Shown: piece after piece, positions 18,518 through 27,733 of the stretch
Numbering within the stretch: position 1 is the stretch's first letter
How the letters are laid out: each line of letters starts with the position of its first letter
Source of the DNA: Actinophytocola sp044466355
GTDB taxonomy: Bacteria > Actinomycetota > Actinomycetes > Mycobacteriales > Pseudonocardiaceae
Reading direction: 5' to 3'
NCBI RefSeq assembly: GCF_044466355.1
Contig: NZ_JBITMQ010000004.1
Location: forward strand, 434,001 to 498,000
Length of the DNA: 64,000 bases
Program-made: the position numbers and the translations under genes
The notes under the pieces: model-generated
Seen by the model: only the letters and a program-made list of their open reading frames with translations
The model's database searches: none
Told to the model about the DNA's origin: nothing

Positions 18518-19526
18518 ATGGAGCGAGGCCACCGCCGAGGCCGCCTACGACCCCGCCGAGGACATCGACGAACCCGTCCGCTGCCGCCGCGGCTCGGTCA
18601 CGTTCCTCCTGTTCGTGCTGGCGCTCGCCCTGCTCGGGTACGGGGTCATCCGGGTGCTCAGCCTCGAGAACACCACCGCGTTCCTCGTCGGCGCCATGAC
18701 GCTCACGCCGTACGTCGTCGCGGGCGCGGGCGTGCTCACGCTGCTCACCCTGTTGCTGCGGCGATGGGTGCTGGGGCTGGCCGTCCTGGTGATCACGCTG
18801 TCGCTGGCGTCGCTGCTCGGACCGAGGTTCCTGGCCGAGGAGCAACCGGACGCGTCCGGGCCACACCTGCGGATCATGACCGCCAACCTCCACATCGGCC
18901 AGGCCGACCCTCGGGCGCTCGTCAACCTGGTGCGGCAACAGAAGGTCGACGTACTGACGATGCCGGAACTGACGCCCGACGCGGTGTCCGCACTGGACAG
19001 TGCCGGACTGTGGGAAGTGTTGCCGTACCGCGTGTTCGACGCGCGGCCGGATGGCAGTGGGTCCGGCATCGCGGCCAACCTGCCGTTGCGCCAGATCGTC
19101 CTGGTCGAGGAGAGCACGCTGTCGCAGCCGTCGGCGGTGGTCGACCTGCCGGGCAACGACGACCCGGAAGTGACGGCGGTGCACGTCCGGCCACCGCTGA
19201 ACGACAGGAGCGCCCGCACGTGGCGTGCCGAGCTGGCCGACCTGCCGGAGGCCACGACGAACGAACGCCCGCGCATCCTCGCCGGCGACTTCAACGCGAC
19301 GCTCGACCACGCCGCGTTCCGCGACCTGATCGACCACGGCTACGCCGACGCGGGTGAGGAAGCGGGCGAGGGCCTGACCGCGACGTGGTCGTCGTGGCCG
19401 ACGGGGCCACCGCTGACGCTCGACCACATCGTCACGGACGTCCGCTGCGCGGTCAGCAGCTACGCGGTCTTCGACCTGCCGGACAGCGACCACAGCGCGG
19501 TGCTGGCCGAGGTGATCCTGCCGTAG
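18510..19526 (+). CDS. Membrane-anchored endonuclease/exonuclease/phosphatase-family protein
   Basis: 338 residues. An N-terminal tail precedes three transmembrane helices (about 30-50, 58-80, 84-105). An extracytoplasmic EEP domain follows: LRIMTANLHIGQADPRALV, MPELTPD (E), LAGDFNATLDH (the GDFN motif), LDHIVTD, and DSDHSAVLAEV at the end. These are the metal-binding and catalytic blocks of the DNase I-like fold. The family includes nucleases, sphingomyelinases and phosphodiesterases. With a membrane anchor it probably acts on an extracellular phosphoester (inference). It overlaps the preceding small gene. Confidence 0.88.
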   Translation: MARWSEATAEAAYDPAEDIDEPVRCRRGSVTFLLFVLALALLGYGVIRVLSLENTTAFLVGAMTLTPYVVAGAGVLTLLTLLLRRWVLGLAVLVITLSLASLLGPRFLAEEQPDASGPHLRIMTANLHIGQADPRALVNLVRQQKVDVLTMPELTPDAVSALDSAGLWEVLPYRVFDARPDGSGSGIAANLPLRQIVLVEESTLSQPSAVVDLPGNDDPEVTAVHVRPPLNDRSARTWRAELADLPEATTNERPRILAGDFNATLDHAAFRDLIDHGYADAGEEAGEGLTATWSSWPTGPPLTLDHIVTDVRCAVSSYAVFDLPDSDHSAVLAEVILP

Positions 19527-19550
19527 TCCACAGCGGACATTGCGGAGCGC

Positions 19551-19719
19551 GGCCGCCGGCCCCCGGTTCCCAGCCTACGGGACGGGGGTGACGGTTCCGG
19601 TCGCGTCGGGGTCCGCTGTGGACAACGGGAGCGGTTGTGGACAACCGGCCGCTACGCGATCGTCGCGGGCGGAGAGTGTCGGTGGGGTCCGGTAGCGTGG
19701 TTCGAGGGGGCCGGAGGCC
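19551..19719. repeat. 169-bp element with terminal inverted repeats and two DnaA-box-like 9-mers
   Basis: The left arm begins GGCCGCCGGCCCCCGG at 19551. The right arm 19678-19719 is the standard 42-base form. Boxes TGTGGACAA lie at 19617-19625 and 19636-19644. The left half also aligns with 4463-4540 (shared CCAGCCTAC, GGGGGTGAC, GTTGTGGACAACCGG). It fills the gap between the convergent EEP and M1 peptidase genes and abuts the peptidase stop codon. Confidence 0.88.
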
Positions 19720-19721
19720 GC

Positions 19722-21167
19722 CTACTTGCGCAGCGGCCCCGGGTACAGGAACTCGTCCGCGGGCTGTGCGTCACCGCGGAACCAGGCGTCGAAGAAGGCG
19801 GTCAGGTCCTTGCCGGACGTCTCGGTGACGAGCTTCTCGAAGTCCGACCACGACGCGTTGTCGTCGCGGTACCTGGTCGGCCACTCCTTCAGCACCTTGT
19901 TGAACGCCTCGTCGCCGATCTCCCGGCGTAGCGCGTGGAGCGCCAGCGGGCCCTTCTCGTAGACGGCGGTGAACTCGTTGCCCGCGCCCATGTCGTACAG
20001 CTTGCCCGTCCACAGGTGACCGGTGCTCCGCGCCACCTCGGTCCGGTACTGCTCGTCCAGGTTCGCGCCGTACTTCGCCTCGTCCCACAGCCACTGGGCG
20101 TAGCTCGCGAAGCACTCGTTCAGGCAGATGTCCTTCCACTGGTCGACGGTCACCGAGTTGCCGTACCACTGGTGTGCGTTCTCGTGCACCACCACCGGCT
20201 CCTCCGCCCACGCCGCGTAGATGGGCCTGCCCTGGGTCTCCAGTGAGAAGCCGATGTTCTCGTTGATGTAGATCCCACCGGCCGCGGACTGGGGGTACGG
20301 GCCGAACTTCGACTCCAGGAACGCGATGATCTCCGGGAGCCTCGACTCCACCGACTTCTTGCCTTCCGCGCCCGGGGCGTACGCGCTGACCACCGGCACG
20401 CCGCTGGGCAGCGTGGACCGTTCGAAGGTCCACTTGTCGATCCCGACCGTCGTCAGGTACGTCGCGACCCGGTTGGGTTCGTTCCAGTGGAACGTGGTCC
20501 AGCCGTCGTTGCCGGGCGTCGCCGGGGACTCGAGGCCGTTGGAGACCACGCTCCAGCCGTTCGGGACCCGCGCGTCGAGCTTGAACGTCGCCTTGTCCCG
20601 CGGGGTGTCGTTCGCCGGGTACCAGGACGTCGCCGAGTGGGGCTCGCCCGCGGCGAACGCGCCGCCGGACGACGACCGCTGCCAGCCGTTCTCGCCCAGT
20701 GAGCCCGCCTCCGCGGACTCCGGGGTGCCGCTGTACTGCACGCGGGTTTCGAAGGTGTCACCCTGTGCGATGGGCTCCGCCGGGGTGATCACCAGTTCGT
20801 GGTCGCCTTCGCGGGTGAACTTGGCCTCTTCTCCGCCGACGGTCACCGCGCTGACCTCCAGACCCTGGAGGTCGAGGTTGAACTCCGGCAGCGAGGTGCT
20901 GGCCTTCGCGGTGACCAGGGTGTCGCCCCTCAGCGCCTGCTTCGGCGGGTCGTAGCTGATCTTGACGTGGTACGCGGTCACGTCGTAGCCCGGGTTGCCG
21001 TCCTCCGGGTAGTACGGGTCACCGGCGCTGTCGGACGTGGCCGCCGGCGGCGCCTCCTCGGCCGAGGAGCGGGCCGACGAGTCGTTGCTCCGCGAGACCG
21101 TGCAGGCCGCGAGACCCGCCGCGGCCAGTGTGAGGCAGACAACGCGCACGGCCGTGCGGTGGTGCAT
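19722..21167 (-). CDS. M1-family zinc aminopeptidase lipoprotein
   Basis: 481 residues. A lipoprotein signal peptide (basic MHHRTAVR, hydrophobic core, lipobox LAAC, so acylated Cys about 21) places it on the outer face of the membrane. The peptidase domain has the zinc motif HENAH in VVHENAHQWYGNSV and the third ligand Glu in LNECFASYAQWLW, and an N-terminal M1 beta domain. The usual GAMEN motif appears as GGIYINENIGFS. The ATG at 21167 with GGGAG nine bases upstream gives a proper signal peptide; upstream in-frame ATGs would extend before it. It probably trims peptides in the cell envelope. Confidence 0.92.
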   Translation of the reverse strand: MHHRTAVRVVCLTLAAAGLAACTVSRSNDSSARSSAEEAPPAATSDSAGDPYYPEDGNPGYDVTAYHVKISYDPPKQALRGDTLVTAKASTSLPEFNLDLQGLEVSAVTVGGEEAKFTREGDHELVITPAEPIAQGDTFETRVQYSGTPESAEAGSLGENGWQRSSSGGAFAAGEPHSATSWYPANDTPRDKATFKLDARVPNGWSVVSNGLESPATPGNDGWTTFHWNEPNRVATYLTTVGIDKWTFERSTLPSGVPVVSAYAPGAEGKKSVESRLPEIIAFLESKFGPYPQSAAGGIYINENIGFSLETQGRPIYAAWAEEPVVVHENAHQWYGNSVTVDQWKDICLNECFASYAQWLWDEAKYGANLDEQYRTEVARSTGHLWTGKLYDMGAGNEFTAVYEKGPLALHALRREIGDEAFNKVLKEWPTRYRDDNASWSDFEKLVTETSGKDLTAFFDAWFRGDAQPADEFLYPGPLRK

Positions 21168-21238
21168 GGTGAACAGCTCCCGATCGTCGGTGGACCCGGA
21201 CATCATGACCGACCGGATGTGATGCGTGGGTGGGTTCC

Positions 21239-22006
21239 GTGTATCCATCAGGGGTGCACATCGTCGAGTTCGGCGGCGAAGGCCCCGGCATCCTGCTGCT
21301 CCACGGCCTGATGGGCCGCGCGACCACCTGGTGGCCGGTCGCGAAGTGGCTGACCGCCTACGGCCGGGTCGTCGGGCTCGACGCGCGCGGGCACGGCCGC
21401 AGCCCGCACCGCGGCGGCGGCTGGCGCACCGAGGACTTCGTCGACGACGCCGCCGAGGTCCTGCGTGACCTCGGCCCGAGCACGGTCATCGGGCACTCCA
21501 TGGGCGGCCTGCACGCCTGGTGCCTCGCCGCCGGCCACCCCGACCTGGTCCGCGCGGTCGTCGTCGAGGACATCGCCCCCGACCAGCGCGGCAAGACCGT
21601 CGACCCGTGGAAGTCGTACTTCGAGTCGTGGCCGGTGCCGTTCCGCTCCCTGGCGCACGTGCGGGAGTTCTTCGGCGACCTCGGCGACTGGTTCATCGAG
21701 TGCGTCGAGGAGCGGGAGGACGGCTACCACCTGATCGCCGACCTCGAAGACCTGTACGAGATCGCGAACGAATGGGGCCGCCGCGACTACTGGCCGTTCG
21801 TCGAGCGGGTGCGCTGCCCGATGCTCGCGGTCGAGGCCGAGCACAGCGCGATGCCGCCCGGACAGATGGCCGAGCTGCCGAAACGTGCCGGTGGCGTGGT
21901 GCACCACCTGGTCGTCGAAGGCGCGGGCCACGTCGTCCACCACGACCGTCCGGCCGTCTACAGGGGCGCGGTCGAGGCGTTCTTGTCAGGTGTACTGGGC
22001 CGCTAG
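21239..22006 (+). CDS. Alpha/beta hydrolase
   Basis: About 255 residues of the alpha/beta hydrolase fold. The oxyanion-hole region ILLLHGLMGRATTWW, LDARGHGRSPH, nucleophile elbow GHSMGG (Ser), and a late catalytic His in GAGHVVHHDRP are all present. The acid is probably Asp/Glu in the VEAEHS region. Possible GTG starts at 21230, 21239 and 21254 lack a strong ribosome site; 21239 follows GGTGGG. Its TAG and the TAG of the convergent gene share a single CTAG. The substrate is unknown. Confidence 0.85.
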   Translation: MYPSGVHIVEFGGEGPGILLLHGLMGRATTWWPVAKWLTAYGRVVGLDARGHGRSPHRGGGWRTEDFVDDAAEVLRDLGPSTVIGHSMGGLHAWCLAAGHPDLVRAVVVEDIAPDQRGKTVDPWKSYFESWPVPFRSLAHVREFFGDLGDWFIECVEEREDGYHLIADLEDLYEIANEWGRRDYWPFVERVRCPMLAVEAEHSAMPPGQMAELPKRAGGVVHHLVVEGAGHVVHHDRPAVYRGAVEAFLSGVLGR

Positions 22007-22323
22007 CGGCGGCGGTCCCGCATCGAGCGCGGGAGGTCCGACTGTGCCGGTGCTTCCCGGTAGCCGGGGAAGTTCGAGTGTGACGTGGTGGGGCGGACCA
22101 TGAACGAGCCGCCGAACTCCTCTTCCTCGTCCACCGGCTCCGGGCGCTGGGGACGAGGAGCAGGCTCGGGTGGTTCCGGTGTGGCGGCGGGCGCGGCGCC
22201 GCTCGCGGCCTCGCACATCGCGGCGTACCGGTTGAACAGGGCCCGGCCCGCGACGGTCAGTGTCTCCGACTTGCGCAGCTCCTCGATGAGGGTGTCCCGC
22301 ACCCGTCGCAGTTCCTCACTCAT
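22003..22323 (-). CDS. Hypothetical protein with acidic Pro-rich middle
   Basis: 106 residues. An N-terminal amphipathic helix (MSEELRRVRDTLIEELRKSETL) precedes an Ala/Pro/Glu linker, an acidic patch (EEEEFGG) and a basic RDRRR end. No known domain is recognised. It overlaps the upstream 2H phosphoesterase gene by 4 bases (ATGA), so it is probably co-expressed. Its stop shares a CTAG with the convergent hydrolase. Confidence 0.65.
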   Translation of the reverse strand: MSEELRRVRDTLIEELRKSETLTVAGRALFNRYAAMCEAASGAAPAATPEPPEPAPRPQRPEPVDEEEEFGGSFMVRPTTSHSNFPGYREAPAQSDLPRSMRDRRR

Positions 22324-22832
22324 GACTCGTCCTCCAGGACGCGCAGGACGTCGGTCTCGCCCGTGTGGGTGTCGACGACCACGATCTCGCTGATCCTCGC
22401 CTTGATCGACCCTACCGGGTACAGCGCGGTGAAGCCTGCCGTCATGAGGTCCGGTTCGAGGTCGCGGGCCAGCACGCAGTGCGGCATCCACGAACCGGGC
22501 AAATAGCGCGCGACCGGCTGTTTCACCCGTTTCGCCAGCACGTCGTGCACCGCGGAGTGGACGGCGAGCAGCTCGGTGTCGACGACCGCGGTCAGCGCCA
22601 GCTCACCGTCGGACGCGGTCAGGATCGACAGCCACAGCGACGGGATCGACAGGAGCCGCAGGTCGTCCCGCAGCGCGCCGCGGGTGGCGGCGGGGATCGT
22701 GCCGGCGGCCGCGAACGTCACGTGCGGGGTCGTGGCGGGGCTGGGGATGTCGCTGTCCGCCAGCCGCCGCCACAGTCCACGCACCGCGGCGTCCGCGTCG
22801 CCGTCGAAGTGGAACTCGAGCGCCTGCGCCAT
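22320..22832 (-). CDS. 2H phosphoesterase (2'-5' RNA ligase/LigT-like)
   Basis: 170 residues, the size of the LigT/2H family, which hydrolyses or ligates 2'-5' and cyclic phosphoesters using two His-x-Thr/Ser motifs. Here the two are seen as PHVTFA (about 36-41) and PHCVLA (about 116-121). The second is H-C-V, so the usual Thr/Ser at the third position is replaced, which may lower or change activity. Symmetric beta strands surround each motif. ATG start; overlaps the downstream small gene by 4 bases. Confidence 0.75.
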   Translation of the reverse strand: MAQALEFHFDGDADAAVRGLWRRLADSDIPSPATTPHVTFAAAGTIPAATRGALRDDLRLLSIPSLWLSILTASDGELALTAVVDTELLAVHSAVHDVLAKRVKQPVARYLPGSWMPHCVLARDLEPDLMTAGFTALYPVGSIKARISEIVVVDTHTGETDVLRVLEDES

Positions 22833-22851
22833 GGACGCAGGATCCCAGGCG

Positions 22852-23889
22852 TCAGGCGAGGAGCCGCTGCCAGGTGGGCGTGTCGACGGTGTCGAACCGC
22901 TGCCCGCGCGCGGTCATCAGCGCCTGCGCCGCCTTCGCGGCCTCGCCGGTGTCGCCCGCGTGCACGGTCCGGACCAGCAGCGGCCACGTGGTGACGCCGA
23001 TGAAGCCGCTCTCGTCCGCGGTCCGGCTGGCGTAGCAGGGTTCGTACGCCACGCCGTTCTCCGCCGCGAGCCGCGACACCGCCGCGAACGTGACGTCGCC
23101 GAACACGCCGTCCGCCGTCACGTCCACCCCGCGCGCACGCAGGAGGTGTTGCGCGGCAAGGACTTTCTCGCTCTGCTCGCCCGGCTTGAGCAGCGGCCAC
23201 GACCGCAGGTGAGCGGCGGGTGACGGTGCCGTGCCGAGTTCGGCACGCACGGCCGCGATCAGCTCCGGCAGCCGCCGGTACAGCACCTCGCCGGGGCACT
23301 CCGTGGCGTTGAAGTCGCGGTGCCCCCGGATCATGTCCGGCGAGATGCCGTACGACTGGGCGATGTACGCGACGAGCTGCACCAGCGAGTCCCACAGCTG
23401 CGGCGTGACGTCCACAGTGGAGTAGAGGCCCTCGTTCTCGATGCCGATGACCTCGCTGTTGTGGTTGGCGACGTTCGCGCCCTGCACGTGCTTGCGGCCG
23501 CCGTCGAGGACCTCGACGCTGCGGTGGCGGCCCTCGGTGACGTGCCCGCCGCGGCTGTTGGTGAGCTGCTGGCCGGAGTCCACCCAGCCGCGGCCGTCCA
23601 TGTGGAAGTCCTGGATGCTTCGCGAGATCTGGAACGCGTGCTCCAGCGACAGGTCGGACGAGTTACCGCCCGCGGTGTGGTGGACGACGATGTAGGTCGG
23701 TTTGCGGTTCAGGACAGTGATGGTGCCGTTCGGCGGGCGCGCGCCCCACTCGTCACACGTGTAGATGCGCGGACGTTCGACGGTGGGTTTGACCGCGCCG
23801 AACGCGATCGGCGCGGTCGACGCGCCCAGTGCGCCCATGGCTGTGACGGTGAAGCCGCCCCGTAAAAGGGCACGGCGGGATACGGCCAT
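22852..23889 (-). CDS. Tat-exported N-acetylmuramoyl-L-alanine amidase/PGRP-like protein
   Basis: 345 residues. The signal peptide has the twin-arginine form SRRALLRGG followed by a hydrophobic stretch and AFGA, so export through Tat is likely. The amidase_2/PGRP domain (about 40-215) carries YIVVHHTAGG (zinc His), a central SEVIGIENEG block and RGHRDFNATECPGE (zinc His and Cys). The C-terminal 120 residues hold two degenerate peptidoglycan-binding repeats (LRARGVDVTADGVFGDVT and a shorter second). GAGGGAG precedes the ATG. It probably cleaves the stem peptide from muramic acid in cell-wall turnover. Confidence 0.92.
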   Translation of the reverse strand: MAVSRRALLRGGFTVTAMGALGASTAPIAFGAVKPTVERPRIYTCDEWGARPPNGTITVLNRKPTYIVVHHTAGGNSSDLSLEHAFQISRSIQDFHMDGRGWVDSGQQLTNSRGGHVTEGRHRSVEVLDGGRKHVQGANVANHNSEVIGIENEGLYSTVDVTPQLWDSLVQLVAYIAQSYGISPDMIRGHRDFNATECPGEVLYRRLPELIAAVRAELGTAPSPAAHLRSWPLLKPGEQSEKVLAAQHLLRARGVDVTADGVFGDVTFAAVSRLAAENGVAYEPCYASRTADESGFIGVTTWPLLVRTVHAGDTGEAAKAAQALMTARGQRFDTVDTPTWQRLLA

Positions 23890-24052
23890 CTCGATCTCCC
23901 TCGACGTGGAGTCATCAGACCCAGATCGGTGACTGGCATTTCCGAACGTAGTCGCGCCGTTACCCGAAGACAAGAGTTCCCCAATTGCCAAAGAATTTGG
24001 TTGCCAATTTGCAGAGGTAACTCAGAAGCGGTGTCCGCTCCGCGAGCTCCGC

Positions 24053-24928
24053 TCAGTGCTCTCCGGGTAACGCGAACAGGCCGTCGGCGGTCTGTTCGAC
24101 CAGGCCGTCCACCAGCAGCGAGTCGAGACATCTGTCCCGCTGCCCGGCGTCGGACCAGACGACGTCCAGTCGTGTCTTGGGGACCGGGGTCGAGGTGTCC
24201 CGCAGGACGTCCAGCAGAAGACCGCGCACCTGGCGGTCCGTGCCCGCGAACTTCTGCACGGGCTTCGCGGGCCCGTTGTAGGCCGGTTTCCCGGCGAGCT
24301 GCCACGCGCACGTGTCGTAGACGGGGCAGTCGGCGCAGCGCGGGTTGCGTGCCGTGCACACGATCGCGCCCAGCTCCATCAGCGCAGCCGACATGCGTGC
24401 CGCGTGCTCGTCGTCCTCCGGCAGGAGCTTCTCCGCGTCGGCCATGTCGCGGGTGTTCGACGCGGGGCCCGCGTCACCCGCCCCGTGTACCGCGCGGGCG
24501 ATGACCCGCCGCACGTTCGTGTCCACGACCGGGCAGCGCTTGCGGTAGGCGAACGCGGCGACCGCACGCGCGGTGTACGCGCCGATGCCCGGCAGTGCCA
24601 GCAGGGTGTCCACGTCGGACGGAACGACGTCGTCGTGCTGGTCCGCGATCACGGCGGCCGCGTCCCGCAGCCGCAGCGCGCGGCGCGGATAACCGAGCTT
24701 GCCCCACATGCGCAGCACGTCGGCCGGGGTGGCGGCGGCCAGGTCGGACGGCTTGGGCCAGCGGGCCACCCACTCGTGCCACGACGGCTCGACGCGGGCG
24801 ACCGGGGTCTGCTGCAGCATGATCTCGCTGACCAGCACACCCCACGCCGAGCAGTCGGACCTGCGCCACGGCAGGTCCCGCGCCTTCTCGGCGAACCAGT
24901 CGGTCAGCACACATGCGTCGATGGCCAT
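24053..24928 (-). CDS. mutY: A/G-specific adenine glycosylase
   Basis: Removes adenine mispaired with 8-oxoguanine. 291 residues, short like actinobacterial MutY. The catalytic Glu is in EIMLQQTPVARVEP, the helix-hairpin-helix LPGIGAYTARAVAAFAY is followed by the catalytic Asp in PVVDTNVRRV, and the 4Fe-4S loop CTARNPRCADCPVYDTC has Cys-x6-Cys-x2-Cys-x5-Cys. The C-terminal 8-oxoG recognition domain is reduced to about 70 residues. It sits downstream of the carbonic anhydrase on the same strand, as in mycobacteria (Rv3589/Rv3588c). Confidence 0.95.
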   Translation of the reverse strand: MAIDACVLTDWFAEKARDLPWRRSDCSAWGVLVSEIMLQQTPVARVEPSWHEWVARWPKPSDLAAATPADVLRMWGKLGYPRRALRLRDAAAVIADQHDDVVPSDVDTLLALPGIGAYTARAVAAFAYRKRCPVVDTNVRRVIARAVHGAGDAGPASNTRDMADAEKLLPEDDEHAARMSAALMELGAIVCTARNPRCADCPVYDTCAWQLAGKPAYNGPAKPVQKFAGTDRQVRGLLLDVLRDTSTPVPKTRLDVVWSDAGQRDRCLDSLLVDGLVEQTADGLFALPGEH

Positions 24929-24985
24929 CGCGCCACGAGCCTAGCCGTCCTGTGATCGCCGCACCGGACGGCGTTCACCGCCGAG

Positions 24986-25477
24986 CTAGATGACCTCGGT
25001 CAGCTCCGCGTTCGCCACGTCGTAGACGAACCCGCGGACGTGGTCCCGGTATGGCACGAAGGGGCTGCGCCGCACCCGCTCGACCGACTGGCGGACACTG
25101 TCCTTGACCTCGCGGAACGCCTCGATCGCCCACGGCGGCCGCAGTTTGGTGTCCTTCTCCAGCTCGTCCTTGAACTCGTCCTCGGTGATCAACGACAGGC
25201 CGCACGAGGTGTGCTGCATGACGATCACCTCGCGGGTCTCGAGCTTGCGCTGGCTGATCGCGAGCGACCGGATGACGTCGTCGGTCACGACCCCGCCCGC
25301 GTTGCGCATGATGTGCGCCTCGCCGTGCCGGAGGCCGAACACGTCGAAGACCTTGATGCGTGCGTCCATGCAGGTCACGATCGCCAGGTGGAGTGAAGGC
25401 ACCGGCGTCGGAACTCCCGGCGCGCCGTGGTCGACACCGATCGCGTGCCGGTGCAGGAGATCGTCGATTGCGGTCAT
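24986..25477 (-). CDS. Beta-carbonic anhydrase
   Basis: Hydrates CO2 to bicarbonate. 163 residues, the length of the small type. The zinc ligands are visible: Cys in TCMDAR with the Asp/Arg dyad (about 36-41), and His and Cys in QHTSCG (about 88-93). The order with mutY and the membrane protein matches Rv3589-Rv3588c-Rv3587c. ATG start. The upstream 200-base gap shows no gene and is comparatively AT-rich (25540-25640), so it probably contains divergent promoters. Confidence 0.95.
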   Translation of the reverse strand: MTAIDDLLHRHAIGVDHGAPGVPTPVPSLHLAIVTCMDARIKVFDVFGLRHGEAHIMRNAGGVVTDDVIRSLAISQRKLETREVIVMQHTSCGLSLITEDEFKDELEKDTKLRPPWAIEAFREVKDSVRQSVERVRRSPFVPYRDHVRGFVYDVANAELTEVI

Positions 25478-25679
25478 ATGTCAGCTCCCGTGTTTCGCCG
25501 TGCCCACATTGCGGTCAAGCACTGGAAACCAGCTCGACCACCAATTGGAACAAGGCCCGGCCATCAGGGCAACGTGGCGTCGACAACAACTCTCCGTGCT
25601 CACTACCAGCATAAATATCCCACTATCGGGGACATCGAAGATCCACGGGGATGAGGTATGGCGGGGCTACCGTCGGGCC

Positions 25680-26429
25680 ATGCTCGAACCCAACGGCCCG
25701 CTGGCCCAGTCCGTGTACTGGCGCCGCCGCGGGCTCGCCGCGGTTGGTTCGGTGCTCGCGGTGGTGCTGCTGGCGTGGCTCATCGGCGGTCTCGTCGAGG
25801 CGGACGACCAGCACCCCGTGCAGGGCACGGCCGACACGGCGGACGTGGGCGGCGGCGATCGGCCGGGCGCGGTCCAGGTGACGTCCTCGCGGGTGTCCGC
25901 GCCGCCGTCCAGCCCCGGACCGGACGACCCGCGCGGCTCGGTGACGGCGAGTTCGCCCAGCCCGACGGTGTCACCGACGAGCACGACGTCCCCTCCGGTG
26001 GTGACGACGACCAGCCCGGCGCCGCCGCCCAAGCCGCCCGCAGCGTGCCCGGACAAGGTGGTGAAGGTCGTCGCGGCACCCGATGTGCCGTCGTACCCGG
26101 TCGGGGCCCGGCCGCTGCTGACGCTGCGGATCGTCAACGCCGGGCCGGTGGCGTGCACGCGGGACCTCGACCGCAAGCTGCGGGAGATCCTCGTCCTCGG
26201 CGCGGACGGCACACGGCTGTGGTCGAGCACCGACTGCTACGGGCCGCCGGAGCCGGACGTGCGTGTGCTGGCGCCGAACACGGCGGTGGAGTTCTCGGTC
26301 AACTGGGCGGGACGGACTTCCGCGCCGGGGTGCCCGGAGAACCGGAAGACGGTGCCGGCGGGGAAGTACCGGGTGGTGGGCAAGCTGGGCACGCTGACCG
26401 GCCCGCCCACCCCGCTGACGCTGACGTAG
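25680..26429 (+). CDS. Membrane-anchored extracytoplasmic protein, Rv3587c-like
   Basis: 249 residues: a short cytoplasmic tail, one transmembrane helix (about 18-41), a Ser/Thr/Pro-rich linker (about 70-118), then a folded domain of about 125 residues with four cysteines (C122, C157, C184, C209 approximately). The domain has an immunoglobulin-like beta pattern, including GARPLLTLRIVNAGPVACTR and a closing FSVNWAGRTSAPGCPE strand. It resembles mycobacterial Rv3587c by position and layout. It is divergent from the carbonic anhydrase gene. The function is unknown. Confidence 0.75.
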   Translation: MLEPNGPLAQSVYWRRRGLAAVGSVLAVVLLAWLIGGLVEADDQHPVQGTADTADVGGGDRPGAVQVTSSRVSAPPSSPGPDDPRGSVTASSPSPTVSPTSTTSPPVVTTTSPAPPPKPPAACPDKVVKVVAAPDVPSYPVGARPLLTLRIVNAGPVACTRDLDRKLREILVLGADGTRLWSSTDCYGPPEPDVRVLAPNTAVEFSVNWAGRTSAPGCPENRKTVPAGKYRVVGKLGTLTGPPTPLTLT

Positions 26430-26438
26430 GGCACCAGG

Positions 26439-27539
<1,101 letters not shown>

Positions 27540-27675
27540 GTGCTGACCGTAACGGTTCAGAAGCGCATACAGAAGCCCAGCAGCGCACGTCACCGTCACC
27601 ACATCTGGTGGCACTTCTCACCCGGTCTGATGACACGAGCGGAATAACGCGTCGTATAGTCGCCTTGCAGTAGTC

Positions 27676-27689
27676 GAAAACGGTTTCCA
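27676..27689. promoter_or_regulatory. Zur-like (or LacI-like) dyad before the metal ABC operon
   Basis: GAAAACGGTTTCCA matches actinobacterial Zur boxes (TGAAAATCATTTTCA type) at about ten of fourteen positions. It also resembles LacI-family operators. It lies 45 bases before the ATG of the binding-protein gene, next to a CTATAG -10-like hexamer, in a position to block transcription. Confidence 0.5.
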
Positions 27690-27733
27690 TTACCTATAGC
27701 GTGACACGCATACGTGGTTTCGGAGGGAACGTC

